The translations under genes and the position numbers were made by a program. A DNA stretch of 64,000 nt from Colwellia sp. PAMC 20917 (GTDB lineage: Bacteria > Pseudomonadota > Gammaproteobacteria > Enterobacterales > Alteromonadaceae). The notes under the pieces were generated by a model. It saw only the letters and a program-made list of their open reading frames with translations. It was not told where the DNA came from and did not search any database. The first letter of the stretch is position 1, and every line of letters begins with the position of its first letter. This document shows, piece after piece, positions 11,353-20,690 of this stretch. The stretch spans positions 558,001-622,000 of the forward strand of contig NZ_CP014944.1 in assembly GCF_001767295.1 (NCBI RefSeq). The letters run 5' to 3'.

Positions 11353-11676
11353 GTATTCCCTTATATATTTAGTCATGGTTAAGTTAAGTTGAAAACGATA
11401 CTTTATATATGTGGTATATATTAAATGCTTAACATAACTGTATACCATTAACACATGATTATCATCACTAAATATTTGCAATAGTATTATTTATAACTAG
11501 ACTAGGTTCATAAATTGTCGTTTTTGTCGCTTTGTGGATTAAATCTAACTTATTGATTTTTTTATTTATTTTTTTATTTTTTTAAAAGTAATAAACAACT
11601 TTAATTCGAGTAAACTAAACACAAGAAGGTTAAATCAATATTTTATGAAATTCATTCCCCTACTGTCAGGCGAGAT
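11353..11676. other. divergent intergenic region
   Basis: About 320 bases between the leftward signalling operon and the rightward GGDEF-EAL gene. It contains a very T-rich tract around 11550-11583 and should carry promoters for both directions. I could not pick a convincing -35/-10 pair. Confidence 0.5.
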
Positions 11677-13392
11677 ATGGTTATTTTATTAGTAGACGAT
11701 GATCAATTAGATAGAGCATTAATCATTCATACATTGAAAAAAAGTAAGTTAGATGTCGAGATTAAAGAAGCTACAACAGTTAACCAAGGAATAGCATTAT
11801 TCTCAAAGCATAGATTTGATATAATTCTGTTAGATTATTCAATGCCTGATCGCGATGGTATTGAAATGATATTAGAAATTAAAAGTCAGGAGCAAGGTTC
11901 AAATACAGCCATAATGATGATGAGCTCACTTGAAAATGAAAAGATCGCGGTTAATTGCATTAAAGCAGGCGCGCAAGACTTTTTACCAAAAGATGAAATT
12001 ACTGAAAAAAAATTACGGCGAGCTATACTTCATGCCACAACGCGGCATGATTTAGAAAGTAAGCTTTTGGCCACATACCAACAGGTTAAAAACTTAGCCG
12101 AAACAGACAGTCTTACTGGCTTACCCAATCGTTATTATTTTGATAAATCTCTCAAATTAGAAGTCAAAATTAATAAACGAAATGAGCATATACTTGCTTT
12201 GCTATTACTTGATATTGATAACTTTAAACTCATCAATGATAACTTTGGTCATGATGTTGGTGATATCCTCCTTCAAAAAGTGACGGCCAGAATTAACCAC
12301 TGCCTTAGAGGTAATGAGCATTTTTCGCGATTAGGTGGGGATGAATTTGCAATCACCCTCAGTCATCTTATAAATAACCAACAAGCTTATATCGTGGCTC
12401 AACGTATCATTGATATAATGCAAGCACCTATAGAAATAGCCAATACGCCTATACATTGTACCGTGAGTATTGGTATAGCACTTCACCCATGTAATGCAAA
12501 AAATAGCGAAGAGTTGTTTAAATATGCTGATATCGCCATGTATCGTTCAAAGAACCAAGGAAGAAACCAAATCTGTTTTTTTGAAGATGAGATGCAGAAA
12601 AAATTTAAGCAGCGTTTACAGGTTGAACTTGATTTAAGACATGCCATTAAAAAACAGCAGTTTGAATTATATTACCAACCCGTCATAGATCCGAGAAATG
12701 AAAGTCTAACGGGTTTTGAAGCTTTGATACGGTGGAAAGTAGACGGGGTAATGCGTAATCCAGATAGCTTTATTGAAATCGCAGAAGAAACCCATCAAAT
12801 TTCTGAAATTGGCCTTTGGGTTATTGAAGAAGCCATATCAACTTTATCAAAATGGAACCTTGATCGTAAAAAACCGTTAACCATGGCGATCAATATTTCA
12901 GCCGTTCAATTGGGCGATTTTACACTTGTTGACACTATAGCGACATGCTTATCTAAATATGATGTTCCTGCAAATTTAATTGAAATTGAATTAACAGAAA
13001 CGGCATTATTAAATACTTCAAAAATTTCTTATGAAATATTAGCCGATATAGCAGGAGGTGGTTGCCATTTATCCTTAGATGATTTTGGCACCGGTTACTC
13101 CTCAATTTCGCATTTACGAAATCACCCTATTTCGGTGTTAAAAATAGATAAAAGCCTAATGCCTTCAAGTACTCAAGATATTAAACTTACCTCACTTGTT
13201 AGAGGTCTAGTGTCAATGGCAAGCATATTAGGTTTAAAAGTTATCGCTGAGGGTGTTGAAACTAAACAACATGCCGATCTTTGTAAGGAGCTAAATATTG
13301 AACGAGTTCAAGGCTATTTTTATTCTAAGCCTAGAACACGACTTGATATAGAAAACACCTACTTACTAGAAAGTACTCTGTGTATTAAATAG
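11677..13392 (+). CDS. REC-GGDEF-EAL protein (cyclic-di-GMP turnover)
   Basis: 571 residues. An N-terminal receiver (VILLVDDDQLDRAL, Asp in ILLDYSMPDRDG, Lys in FLPKDE) is followed by a diguanylate cyclase domain with intact RLGGDEF (~218). A full EAL phosphodiesterase domain comes next: GFEALIRWK (~345), NISAVQLG, IELTETA, DDFGTGYSS, KIDKS, AEGVE and VQGYFYSKP. All metal- and catalysis-linked EAL residues I can place are present, so hydrolysis of c-di-GMP is likely; cyclase activity cannot be excluded. The start has AGGCGAG just upstream. The PAS kinase gene follows after 10 bases and is probably its cognate sensor. Confidence 0.93.
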   Translation: MVILLVDDDQLDRALIIHTLKKSKLDVEIKEATTVNQGIALFSKHRFDIILLDYSMPDRDGIEMILEIKSQEQGSNTAIMMMSSLENEKIAVNCIKAGAQDFLPKDEITEKKLRRAILHATTRHDLESKLLATYQQVKNLAETDSLTGLPNRYYFDKSLKLEVKINKRNEHILALLLLDIDNFKLINDNFGHDVGDILLQKVTARINHCLRGNEHFSRLGGDEFAITLSHLINNQQAYIVAQRIIDIMQAPIEIANTPIHCTVSIGIALHPCNAKNSEELFKYADIAMYRSKNQGRNQICFFEDEMQKKFKQRLQVELDLRHAIKKQQFELYYQPVIDPRNESLTGFEALIRWKVDGVMRNPDSFIEIAEETHQISEIGLWVIEEAISTLSKWNLDRKKPLTMAINISAVQLGDFTLVDTIATCLSKYDVPANLIEIELTETALLNTSKISYEILADIAGGGCHLSLDDFGTGYSSISHLRNHPISVLKIDKSLMPSSTQDIKLTSLVRGLVSMASILGLKVIAEGVETKQHADLCKELNIERVQGYFYSKPRTRLDIENTYLLESTLCIK

Positions 13393-13402
13393 AGAATAAG
13401 CG

Positions 13403-14455
13403 ATGAGAGAAGAATACTGTCGACAGATTATTGAGTCTTTACCTTATGCTATTATTATTACGGATCAACAAGGTCGAATAGAAGAAATAAACGCACAAAC
13501 GGCGTTACTTTTTGGCTATAGTCAACAAGAGTTACATGATAAAAAAATAGACATCCTCATACCTGAAAGGTTTTGTGAGCAGCATCATAAAGACCTAGAT
13601 AGCCAGAATGATTGTCCCCCTCCTCGTCAAGCGGAACTAGGAAGGAACCTTTTTGGTTTAACAAAAGAAGGGGACGAATTCCCCGTAAGAATAAATTTAT
13701 CCCTATTAGAAAATAACGGCAACAATAAAATACTTACCACCATTATTGATATGTCTGAGCAATCGGATATTGTAAGAGAACTAAAACGTGTTAAGAAAGA
13801 ATTAAATGATTTTGTCGATGTTGCTTCCCATGACTTAAAAGCGCCCCTTAGAGGTATTAGACAATTGTCCTCATGGATTGAGGAAGACATTACTGATTTT
13901 GCCAGTGATAATACTAAAAATAATTTAGCCTTAATGATGCAAAGAACTGCACGTTTAGAGCGTTATTTAAAAGATTTAATCATATACTCTCGAATTAGCC
14001 ATGTGCTTGATGATGCACAGAACATTAATATTAAAGCGTTAGTGTTAAGTGTATTTGATTTGCAGAGCCCACCTAAAGAGGTTTCTATTGTTTGCGAAGA
14101 AACATTACCCGAAATAACGACATTTATTACACCTTTAGAAACTGTTTTTAGTCATTTAATTAACAATGCCATTAAGCACAAAAATAAAGGCCAATTAACG
14201 ATTAATGTTTCTTCTCAAGAATATCCTACACATTACTCATTTTCGGTTAAAGATAATGGCCCTGGGATCCTCGAAAGAAATCATGAATACGTTTTTGATC
14301 TTTTTAAAACAATAAAACCAAGAGATGAAGTTGAGGGTAGTGGTATGGGGCTTTCTATCATCCGAAAATTACTCGACTCTCTAAACTGTGTAATAAGTGT
14401 TAGCTCAGATGGCAAAAATGGTAGCTGCTTTACTTTTACATGGCCTAAGAGATAA
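13403..14455 (+). CDS. PAS-domain sensor histidine kinase
   Basis: 350 residues. The N-terminal PAS domain (~1-115) reads LPYAIIITDQQGRIEEINAQ with GYSQQEL and EFPVRI. HisKA carries DVASHDLKAPLRGIRQ (phospho-His ~142). HATPase carries an N box in HLINNAIKHKNKG, then DNGPGI and GSGMGLSII. No membrane segments are seen, so it is probably cytoplasmic. It starts 10 bases after the REC-GGDEF-EAL gene, which suggests a two-gene operon in which this kinase phosphorylates the receiver upstream. It ends before a hairpin and faces the converging 938-residue hybrid kinase. Confidence 0.9.
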   Translation: MREEYCRQIIESLPYAIIITDQQGRIEEINAQTALLFGYSQQELHDKKIDILIPERFCEQHHKDLDSQNDCPPPRQAELGRNLFGLTKEGDEFPVRINLSLLENNGNNKILTTIIDMSEQSDIVRELKRVKKELNDFVDVASHDLKAPLRGIRQLSSWIEEDITDFASDNTKNNLALMMQRTARLERYLKDLIIYSRISHVLDDAQNINIKALVLSVFDLQSPPKEVSIVCEETLPEITTFITPLETVFSHLINNAIKHKNKGQLTINVSSQEYPTHYSFSVKDNGPGILERNHEYVFDLFKTIKPRDEVEGSGMGLSIIRKLLDSLNCVISVSSDGKNGSCFTFTWPKR

Positions 14456-14460
14456 CTTAG

Positions 14461-14493
14461 TTAGTCTGATTGGTATTATACCAATCGGACTAA
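14461..14493 (+). terminator. hairpin after the PAS kinase
   Basis: Arms TTAGTCTGATTGG and CCAATCGGACTAA pair over 13 bp (one G-T) around a TATTATA loop, starting five bases after the stop. There is no strong T-tract, so it may be a terminator or a dispersed palindrome rather than a classical intrinsic terminator. Confidence 0.5.
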
Positions 14494-14532
14494 TTAATTG
14501 ATCACTTAGCGAGGAATAAAAGCCTTAGAGGC

Positions 14533-14558
14533 AAGGCATTGATTGAAGATAATGCCTT
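14533..14558. repeat. short inverted repeat AAGGCATT/AATGCCTT
   Basis: Perfect 8-bp arms around a 10-base loop in the gap between two convergent kinase genes, 40 bases after the first hairpin. It may be part of a dispersed intergenic repeat; only one copy is in the window. Confidence 0.4.
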
Positions 14559-14695
14559 ATCTAAATCGTTTTTTTCTCCCTCTGCAACATGCATTTTGAA
14601 TGGTCACGGGTATAGATGTTTACGAAGAGAGCCGATTGACAATATTTGGGTCCATTGATCTTGCAGGATTAAAATTTATTCAATTTAAAACGGAT

Positions 14696-17512
14696 TTACT
14701 CGGGTTCACGAGTAGGTTCACTCAAAAATAATTTCAAAGTATTCATTACTTTATCTTTATCAATTGGTTTAACTAAGTAGTCATTCATGCCAGCATCTAA
14801 GCATTTCTGTTTATCACCCAGCATTGCGTTGGCGGTCATCGCTACAATTGGAATGTTTTGATATCTAGCACCAGCTGTTCCTTGGCGTATTAATGTGGTT
14901 GCTTCGTATCCATCCATTTCGGGCATTTGGCAATCCATAAAAATGAAATTGAACAAATCACTGTCTTCGCTTATGTTCAGTTTAGCTAAAGCATCTTTAC
15001 CGTTTACTGCAACTACACAGTTATCAAATCCTAATTTATTCAACATCCCCACAGCGACCATTTGGTTGACACGAATATCATCAACCAGTAATAACTTAAC
15101 ATCTTTAGTCCAATTTAAACCAGAGAGTGGTAATTCTAGGTTTTTTTCAGCATCAATAGCCAGATTTGTTTGTACTTCTTTAGTGTCTAGTTTGTCTGAG
15201 CTGTCAAGTATTACACTTAATGCTTGATGTAAACCTGCAGTAGTCAGTGGTTTAGGAAAGTAGCCATTTAAGCCTAATTTGAGACCGTCAACTAAATCAT
15301 GTTGGTTACTCATTTGTGTCATAAGTACTATTTTAAGTGACGCTAAGCTAGCATAAGATCGGAGTGTTTTGACAAAAATTAACCCTTCTAAATCTGGCAT
15401 ATCTCGATTGAAAATCACTAAGTCAAATTGAGGCGTGTTTTCTTGGGATATTAATAATGATAATGCTTGCGGTCCACGGGTTATTAAGTGGGTCTCAATC
15501 TGCCAACGATCTAATTGTCGTTTAATGACATTCCCACAAGACGAATTGTTTTCAACAATCAACACTCGTTTACCTTGTAAGGCTTTTAAGGGGAGTGGCG
15601 ATAGTGACTCTGACGATTTTTCTAATAATAATTCACAAATAAACACACTGCCTTGGTCACCATTACTTTCAACACTGACGGTGCCTTGCATGCATAAACA
15701 AAGATTTTTAACAATTGTAAGGCCAAGTCCGGTTCCACCATATTCTCGCGTAGTAGAGCTATCTACTTGGGTAAAGGCCTGAAATAATTCGGCGTGTTTA
15801 TCTTTTGCAATACCAATGCCGGTATCAGCAACTTCTATCGTTATACCCCAATAACGCTGAGAATAATGCTTTTGTTTAACACGAATAATCACCTCGCCCT
15901 GTTTAGTAAATTTAATCGCATTACCCGCTAAATTAGTTATTATTTGGCGAATACGATTTGAGTCACCTTTAACTAATGGCGCTTCAATGCCTACCAAGTC
16001 TAAAATCAGCTCTAAACCTTTCTGCTGGGCGTTTTGCACCAATGCTTCAGCCACATCCCCAACCATATTTGCTAAATTGAAACTTATATTCTCAATGATT
16101 AATTTGTTAGCATCTATTTTTGAACAGTCTAAAACATCATTAATTAACGACAATAGTGAGTTGGCACTTTGCTGAGCAATACCAATATGATGTTCTTGTT
16201 CTTGGTCTAATGTTGAGTCTTTCACTAAATCAAGCATACCGATAACGCCATTCATCGGTGTTCTTATTTCGTGACTCATGCTGGCAAAAAATTCATTTTT
16301 AGCGATTACAGCAACTTCGGCTAGCTCTTTTGCTTCAGTCAGGGCGATTTCATTTTCTACTCGGTCGGTCACATCATAATTAACGCCGATCATTGATATG
16401 GGATTATTATCATTATCAAATCTTAATATTGCCGAGGCTTTAAGGTGTCTAATGTCACCTTTTGGCGTAATCACCCTAAACTGAGTATCATACTTACGAT
16501 GACTTTCCACGGCTTGTTGATATTCAGCCGTCGCTCTAGCAACATCGTCAGGATGTAAACCTTGCTCCCATGCTTCATAGGCACCGGAGAATTGATCAGG
16601 AGCCAGCCCGTAAAGCCTGAACATCCAATCATCCCACGTTAATTCATTGGTAACGAGGTTAAGTTCCCAAATGCCAATTCCTGCAGAGTCGGCTGCTAAT
16701 GCCATACGCTGGCTGTGTTCTGCTATTTTATATTGCGCCGTCACTTTGTCGGTAATATCTTGGAAAGAGCCTAATATGCGAATACACTGACCTTGATTGA
16801 ATTCAGCTCGACCGAGTGCAGAAACCCAAATTTTGTTATCTTTTGCTGTGATTAACTGCAGCACTTGCTCAAAAGGTTTGCCATCTTCTCTGCACTTGCT
16901 GACTAACGCTTGTATTGTATTTCTGCTTTTCCCTTCTTTATAAAAATTTATTGCGGTTGATAAATCTGGTTGGTAATCATTGGGCACTTGATGTATTTCT
17001 TTGGTCATGTCTGACCAAATAAGACGGTTATTAACCAAATCAACTTCCCAAGCGCCAATACGTGCTTGTTGTCCCATTTGTTCCATCAGCAACTGTTGGG
17101 CTAATAATTTAGTTTCAAACTTTTTGTTTTTAAGAGAATAGCGAACGGTTTTTTCAAGTAACCGTACCGTTAATTCATCTTTTATTACATAATCGTCGGC
17201 ACCTTCGCGCATAGCGGCAAGATCCATTTGGTGATCATCCACGCCAGATAATATCACTATGGGTGGTGCGTTTTGATACTGCTGTTTTATTAGGGGGATT
17301 AACGAAAGACCTAGTTCCGGTCCTAAACGATTATCGATAAAATAAAAGTCAAATTGCTCGTTAGCTATTTTAGCTTGCGCAGATTGTAAATTATCAACCC
17401 AAAAAAGGCTTATACCGCCACTAATAGCTCGAATTAATAACTGTTTTAAAATAATGAAATCGGCTTTATCATCTTCAACAATAAGTACTCTCATATTAGA
17501 ATATTTTTCCAT
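14696..17512 (-). CDS. hybrid histidine kinase REC-PAS-PAS-HisKA-HATPase-REC-REC
   Basis: 938 residues. The N-terminal receiver has VLIVEDDKADF and Asp in FYFIDNRLGPELG. Two PAS domains (~135-245, ~265-385), each followed by a DITDKV/DVTDRV linker, precede HisKA with FFASMSHEIRTPMNGVIG (His ~412) and HATPase with DTGIGI and GGTGLGLTI. The second receiver has VIFNRDMPDLEG, where the phosphoacceptor position is Asn (~701) and the acidic pair is VENN, so it is probably not phosphorylatable. The third receiver is canonical: LLLVDD, FMDCQMPEMDG (~860) and YLVKPID. No output domain or membrane segment. It converges with the PAS kinase. Confidence 0.92.
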   Translation of the reverse strand: MEKYSNMRVLIVEDDKADFIILKQLLIRAISGGISLFWVDNLQSAQAKIANEQFDFYFIDNRLGPELGLSLIPLIKQQYQNAPPIVILSGVDDHQMDLAAMREGADDYVIKDELTVRLLEKTVRYSLKNKKFETKLLAQQLLMEQMGQQARIGAWEVDLVNNRLIWSDMTKEIHQVPNDYQPDLSTAINFYKEGKSRNTIQALVSKCREDGKPFEQVLQLITAKDNKIWVSALGRAEFNQGQCIRILGSFQDITDKVTAQYKIAEHSQRMALAADSAGIGIWELNLVTNELTWDDWMFRLYGLAPDQFSGAYEAWEQGLHPDDVARATAEYQQAVESHRKYDTQFRVITPKGDIRHLKASAILRFDNDNNPISMIGVNYDVTDRVENEIALTEAKELAEVAVIAKNEFFASMSHEIRTPMNGVIGMLDLVKDSTLDQEQEHHIGIAQQSANSLLSLINDVLDCSKIDANKLIIENISFNLANMVGDVAEALVQNAQQKGLELILDLVGIEAPLVKGDSNRIRQIITNLAGNAIKFTKQGEVIIRVKQKHYSQRYWGITIEVADTGIGIAKDKHAELFQAFTQVDSSTTREYGGTGLGLTIVKNLCLCMQGTVSVESNGDQGSVFICELLLEKSSESLSPLPLKALQGKRVLIVENNSSCGNVIKRQLDRWQIETHLITRGPQALSLLISQENTPQFDLVIFNRDMPDLEGLIFVKTLRSYASLASLKIVLMTQMSNQHDLVDGLKLGLNGYFPKPLTTAGLHQALSVILDSSDKLDTKEVQTNLAIDAEKNLELPLSGLNWTKDVKLLLVDDIRVNQMVAVGMLNKLGFDNCVVAVNGKDALAKLNISEDSDLFNFIFMDCQMPEMDGYEATTLIRQGTAGARYQNIPIVAMTANAMLGDKQKCLDAGMNDYLVKPIDKDKVMNTLKLFLSEPTREPE

Positions 17513-17649
17513 TATTAATCTTGTTAGTATTGGTGTAATAACATTTACGATAAGAGGGTAAACAATATAACTTTGTGGTTCGGTATTACTTACCTTTTGG
17601 AATATTTATAAACACGTTGAGTATAGTATGATTTTATTATTGTTTAACT

Positions 17650-17965
17650 TTTATTTAAAGGAAAACGGTTATATCGGTAAAAAGCTTAATGAGAAGTTAG
17701 CGGCGCATGACGTTGATTTAGTCACTACCGTTCGTAAAAACATAAAACCATAAAAGCTAAAGCAATGTCTGTATTTGATAGGGCTATGTTATCAAAGAGA
17801 TACATTATTGAGACGATAAATGATCAACTCAAAAACATTTCACAAATAGAACATAGTCGACATAGTAGTGAGACAGGTTTCATGTTAAATGTAATTTCAG
17901 GCATAGTGGCCTATTGCTTAAAGAAGCAAAAGCCACGTATTAAATTATCAGCGAGTGAATTTGGA
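17650..17965 (+). pseudogene. IS982-family transposase remnant (C-terminal part, interrupted)
   Basis: A first frame encodes GYIGKKLNEKLAAHDVDLVT then VRKNIKP and a stop. After a frameshift, the frame from 17765 encodes LSKRYIIETINDQLKNISQI with EHSRH, the conserved IS982-type C-terminal signature. The N-terminal two thirds is missing, and the 3' end is broken by the IS256 element. Removing that element and one target copy would continue the frame a few codons past 19283. It is non-functional. Bases 17513-17650 upstream hold no gene I can support. Confidence 0.75.
17958..17965. repeat. target-site duplication, left copy (AATTTGGA)
   Basis: Identical 8-mers AATTTGGA flank the IS256 element at 17958-17965 and 19276-19283. 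This is the length expected for IS256-family transposition and shows the insertion is recent enough for the duplication to stay intact. Confidence 0.9.
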
Positions 17966-19275
17966 GACCCTGTAACAGATTTTGTGTAACTGCCCGTTTT
18001 AAATAAAGTCCTTTAAGCGGTCTTCGAATTCAATCATAAATCGATTCAAGGCCGTTTTCCAGTTTCTTATCGGCATCGTCCATTTCTTGGATGCTGCATC
18101 TATCGCAAGATAAACGACTTTCCTCGCTGAATCATCAGACGGAAATAGCTTACGTTTTTTAATCGCCTTTCGGATAACACTGTTAAGTGATTCTATCGCA
18201 TTCGTTGTGTAGATAGCTTTGCGAATGTCTTGAGGGTATTTGAATAGTGTATTTAGGTTTGACCAATGCGCACGCCAAGAGCGACTTATTTGTGGGTATT
18301 TATCATCCCAACGTAAGCAGAAGTTATCGAGTTCAAGTAGCGCCTCTTCTTCTGTCACTGATTGATAGATACGCTTTAAATCACCTGTGACAGCCTTGTA
18401 ATCCTTCCAGGGCACATACTTCATCGAATTACGCACCATATGAACAATACAGAGCTGAACTTGAGTTTGAGGGAATACGGTATTAATTGCTTCAGGAAAA
18501 CCTTTTAGGCCATCAACACACGCAATGAGGATGTCATTTACCCCTCGATTTTGAAGCTCTGTCAATACGTTCAACCAGAACTTAGCCCCTTCGTTTTCTG
18601 ATATCCACATGCCGAGTAGCTCTTTATGACCTTCGATATTCACGCCTAAAGCCAGATAAATAGCTTTATTAATAACGTGTTTGTCTTGTCTGATTTTTAC
18701 GACTAAACAGTCAAGGTAAACAATGGGGTAGACTGAATCTAAAGGCCTGGCTTGCCATTCAATGACTTGCTCGATAACAGCATTGGTGACACGAGATATC
18801 AGTGAGGGTGAGATATCTGCATCATACATTTCCTTGAACGTATCAACTATTTCCCTCGTTGTCATGCCTTTGGCATACAGGTACAAGATTTTGTCGTCCA
18901 TTGAGGTAAACCGCGTTTGGTTCTTTTTGACTAATTTAGGTTCAAAGCTTCCTTCTCTATCGCGTGGTGTTTCAAGGTCAACTTGACCATCTTCAGTGCG
19001 AATAGATTTCGAGGAGTAGCCATTTCGGCTATTGTTCGTGGTGGATTGCTCATGAAGTGCATAACCAAGATGCTCTTCAAGCTCAGCGTTTAAAGCCGCT
19101 TCAACGGTTATCTTGGTTAATATTCTACGAAAGTCGGTTAAGTCTTGCTCTGACTTAATTCCTTTAGCTGCTTGTTTAGCAAATACTTCGAGTTCTTTCT
19201 TATTCATAGTCTGCCTATCCTAAACCCTATATGGGTATTAATGATAGGCAGTTACACAGATTTTGTTACAGGGTC
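17966..19275 (-). mobile_element. complete IS256-family insertion sequence (1310 bp)
   Basis: The element starts GACCCTGTAACAGATTTTGT and ends with the inverse of GACCCTGTAACAAAATCTGT. The terminal inverted repeats run about 29 bp with two mismatches. It carries one full-length transposase and is flanked by a perfect 8-bp duplication. It lies inside an older IS982 transposase remnant. Confidence 0.93.
17999..19207 (-). CDS. IS256-family (Mutator-type) transposase
   Basis: 402 residues, full length for the family. The DDE catalytic residues can be placed: Asp in VYLDCLVVKIR (~169), Asp in ACVDGLKGFPEAI (~232) and Glu in TTNAIESLNS (~335), with the C/H-rich CIVHMVRNS between. The N-terminal region has the typical ELEEHLGYALHE stretch. 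The reading frame is intact and both element ends are present, so the copy is probably active. Confidence 0.95.
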   Translation of the reverse strand: MNKKELEVFAKQAAKGIKSEQDLTDFRRILTKITVEAALNAELEEHLGYALHEQSTTNNSRNGYSSKSIRTEDGQVDLETPRDREGSFEPKLVKKNQTRFTSMDDKILYLYAKGMTTREIVDTFKEMYDADISPSLISRVTNAVIEQVIEWQARPLDSVYPIVYLDCLVVKIRQDKHVINKAIYLALGVNIEGHKELLGMWISENEGAKFWLNVLTELQNRGVNDILIACVDGLKGFPEAINTVFPQTQVQLCIVHMVRNSMKYVPWKDYKAVTGDLKRIYQSVTEEEALLELDNFCLRWDDKYPQISRSWRAHWSNLNTLFKYPQDIRKAIYTTNAIESLNSVIRKAIKKRKLFPSDDSARKVVYLAIDAASKKWTMPIRNWKTALNRFMIEFEDRLKDFI

Positions 19276-19283
19276 AATTTGGA
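19276..19283. repeat. target-site duplication, right copy (AATTTGGA)
   Basis: Right-hand partner of the 8-bp duplication at 17958-17965. The sequence after it (AGATCTCATATATGG region, 19317-19332) may hold the original right end of the IS982 remnant, which I could not confirm. Confidence 0.9.
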
Positions 19284-19565
19284 TTGATGTCTGTTTAGAA
19301 AGCGTCGCTCTTAAACAGATCTCATATATGGTTTCCTCCCGTATTGCAAGGCTTAACTCATCGATAACAGGGACAGGATTGCTGTCATATATACGGTCTT
19401 TTAATGAAGATTATTTCTTCTGACCTCGATGTATTCCGCACATATTGACCTTATCAGGTTATCGGTATTTACTACCTCTGAAATCTCCAGGTTTTCAATA
19501 TGCAGGTTTTACCTGTTATGTCATCGTTTCGTTCTACCCACGCAATTCTTTGAAGAGCGGTTTAC

Positions 19566-20579
19566 TTATACTGCTGAATATTCTTCACCAGAGACGGTAA
19601 TAGCCCAAGCCATTCTCGCCATTTTGTTGGCATATGCTACACATGCACGGTTATGCCCCCGTGTTTGAACTATGCGATTAATCCACTGGCTCAACTTGTC
19701 AGTTTTTGTTCCTGCCCTTGATACAACCGCTTTAGCCCCTTGAATTAATAAGCACCTGAGATAACTATTACCTCGTTTACTTATTCCTAATAAAGTATCC
19801 TTGCCACCACTACTATGTTGGCGTGGAACTATTCCTAGTGATGCGGAAACATCTCGACCCTTTCGATAATTAGCACCATTCCCAATTTCATTAAAATAGC
19901 CGCTTGATACCATTGGACCAAACCCTGGTATTGTTAGGAGTCTTTGACAAATAGCGTTATTTTTAACTGATTCAGTGATTGTTTTACCAAAAACATCAAT
20001 ACACTCATCTAATGAATTTAATTGTTTCTGTAACTGAGTAAGTATTACTTTAAATGCACCAGACAATTGTGTTGTTTCCTCATCCAACATTAAGACAATA
20101 TTCTTGCGGACATTATTTACACCTTGGCTTAAAACTATGCCATATTCGGCTATTAATCCTCTAATTTGGTTGCATAATGCTGTCCGTTGTCTGACCGCTA
20201 ACTCTCTCGCTTTATGTTGAGCTTGATTATCTTGTTGCTCTATCGATTTTATACCTACACTTTTAATATGCGGCTGCTTAGCGGCAACAGTAATTGCTAG
20301 TGCATCGTTATAATCGTTTTTATTTCCTATTAAAAAAGCTTTTACATGTTGTGGTGGAATAAGCTTTACCTCATGCCCACACTTTTTTATTTCTCTTGCC
20401 CAATAATGTGATGTTGCACAAGCTTCAAGTGCCACCAAACACGTTGGCTGTAATTGAAAAAATGTTAATACTTGTGCTCGTGATAACATTTTCTTCTTAA
20501 TCAAGCTTCCTTCTTTATTGCAGCAAACAACATGAAAAAATCTTTTTGCTATATCTAACCCTATTGTTGTAATCTTCAT
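19566..20579 (-). CDS. IS110-family transposase
   Basis: Pilin-inverting/IS110-type transposase. The N-terminal DEDD domain has TTIGLDIAKRFFHVV and CLVALEACATSHYWAR. The C-terminal transposase_20 domain has IPGFGPMVSSGYFNEIG, then ASLGIVPRQHSSGGK and GISKRGNSYLR. The frame is open to 20618, but ATG at 20579 fits best: it is preceded by GGGAGAAG and starts directly at the catalytic domain. Length (~337) is usual for the family. IS110 elements lack clear terminal inverted repeats, so I cannot define the ends. Confidence 0.9.
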   Translation of the reverse strand: MKITTIGLDIAKRFFHVVCCNKEGSLIKKKMLSRAQVLTFFQLQPTCLVALEACATSHYWAREIKKCGHEVKLIPPQHVKAFLIGNKNDYNDALAITVAAKQPHIKSVGIKSIEQQDNQAQHKARELAVRQRTALCNQIRGLIAEYGIVLSQGVNNVRKNIVLMLDEETTQLSGAFKVILTQLQKQLNSLDECIDVFGKTITESVKNNAICQRLLTIPGFGPMVSSGYFNEIGNGANYRKGRDVSASLGIVPRQHSSGGKDTLLGISKRGNSYLRCLLIQGAKAVVSRAGTKTDKLSQWINRIVQTRGHNRACVAYANKMARMAWAITVSGEEYSAV

Positions 20580-20690
20580 TCGGTCTTCTCCCATTTTGAT
20601 TGTGTATAACAACTTCAATCATGGCACATAGATGCCGTATTGGGAGGAGACCATCACATCAGGTTACGTAAACTAAAGATCATTTGTTAG

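Noticed and set aside
19284-19565. Open frames of 79-83 codons between the IS256 and IS110 elements
   Set aside because: No family character or ribosome-binding site; one starts inside the IS256 end. Probably flanking non-coding DNA of the two elements.
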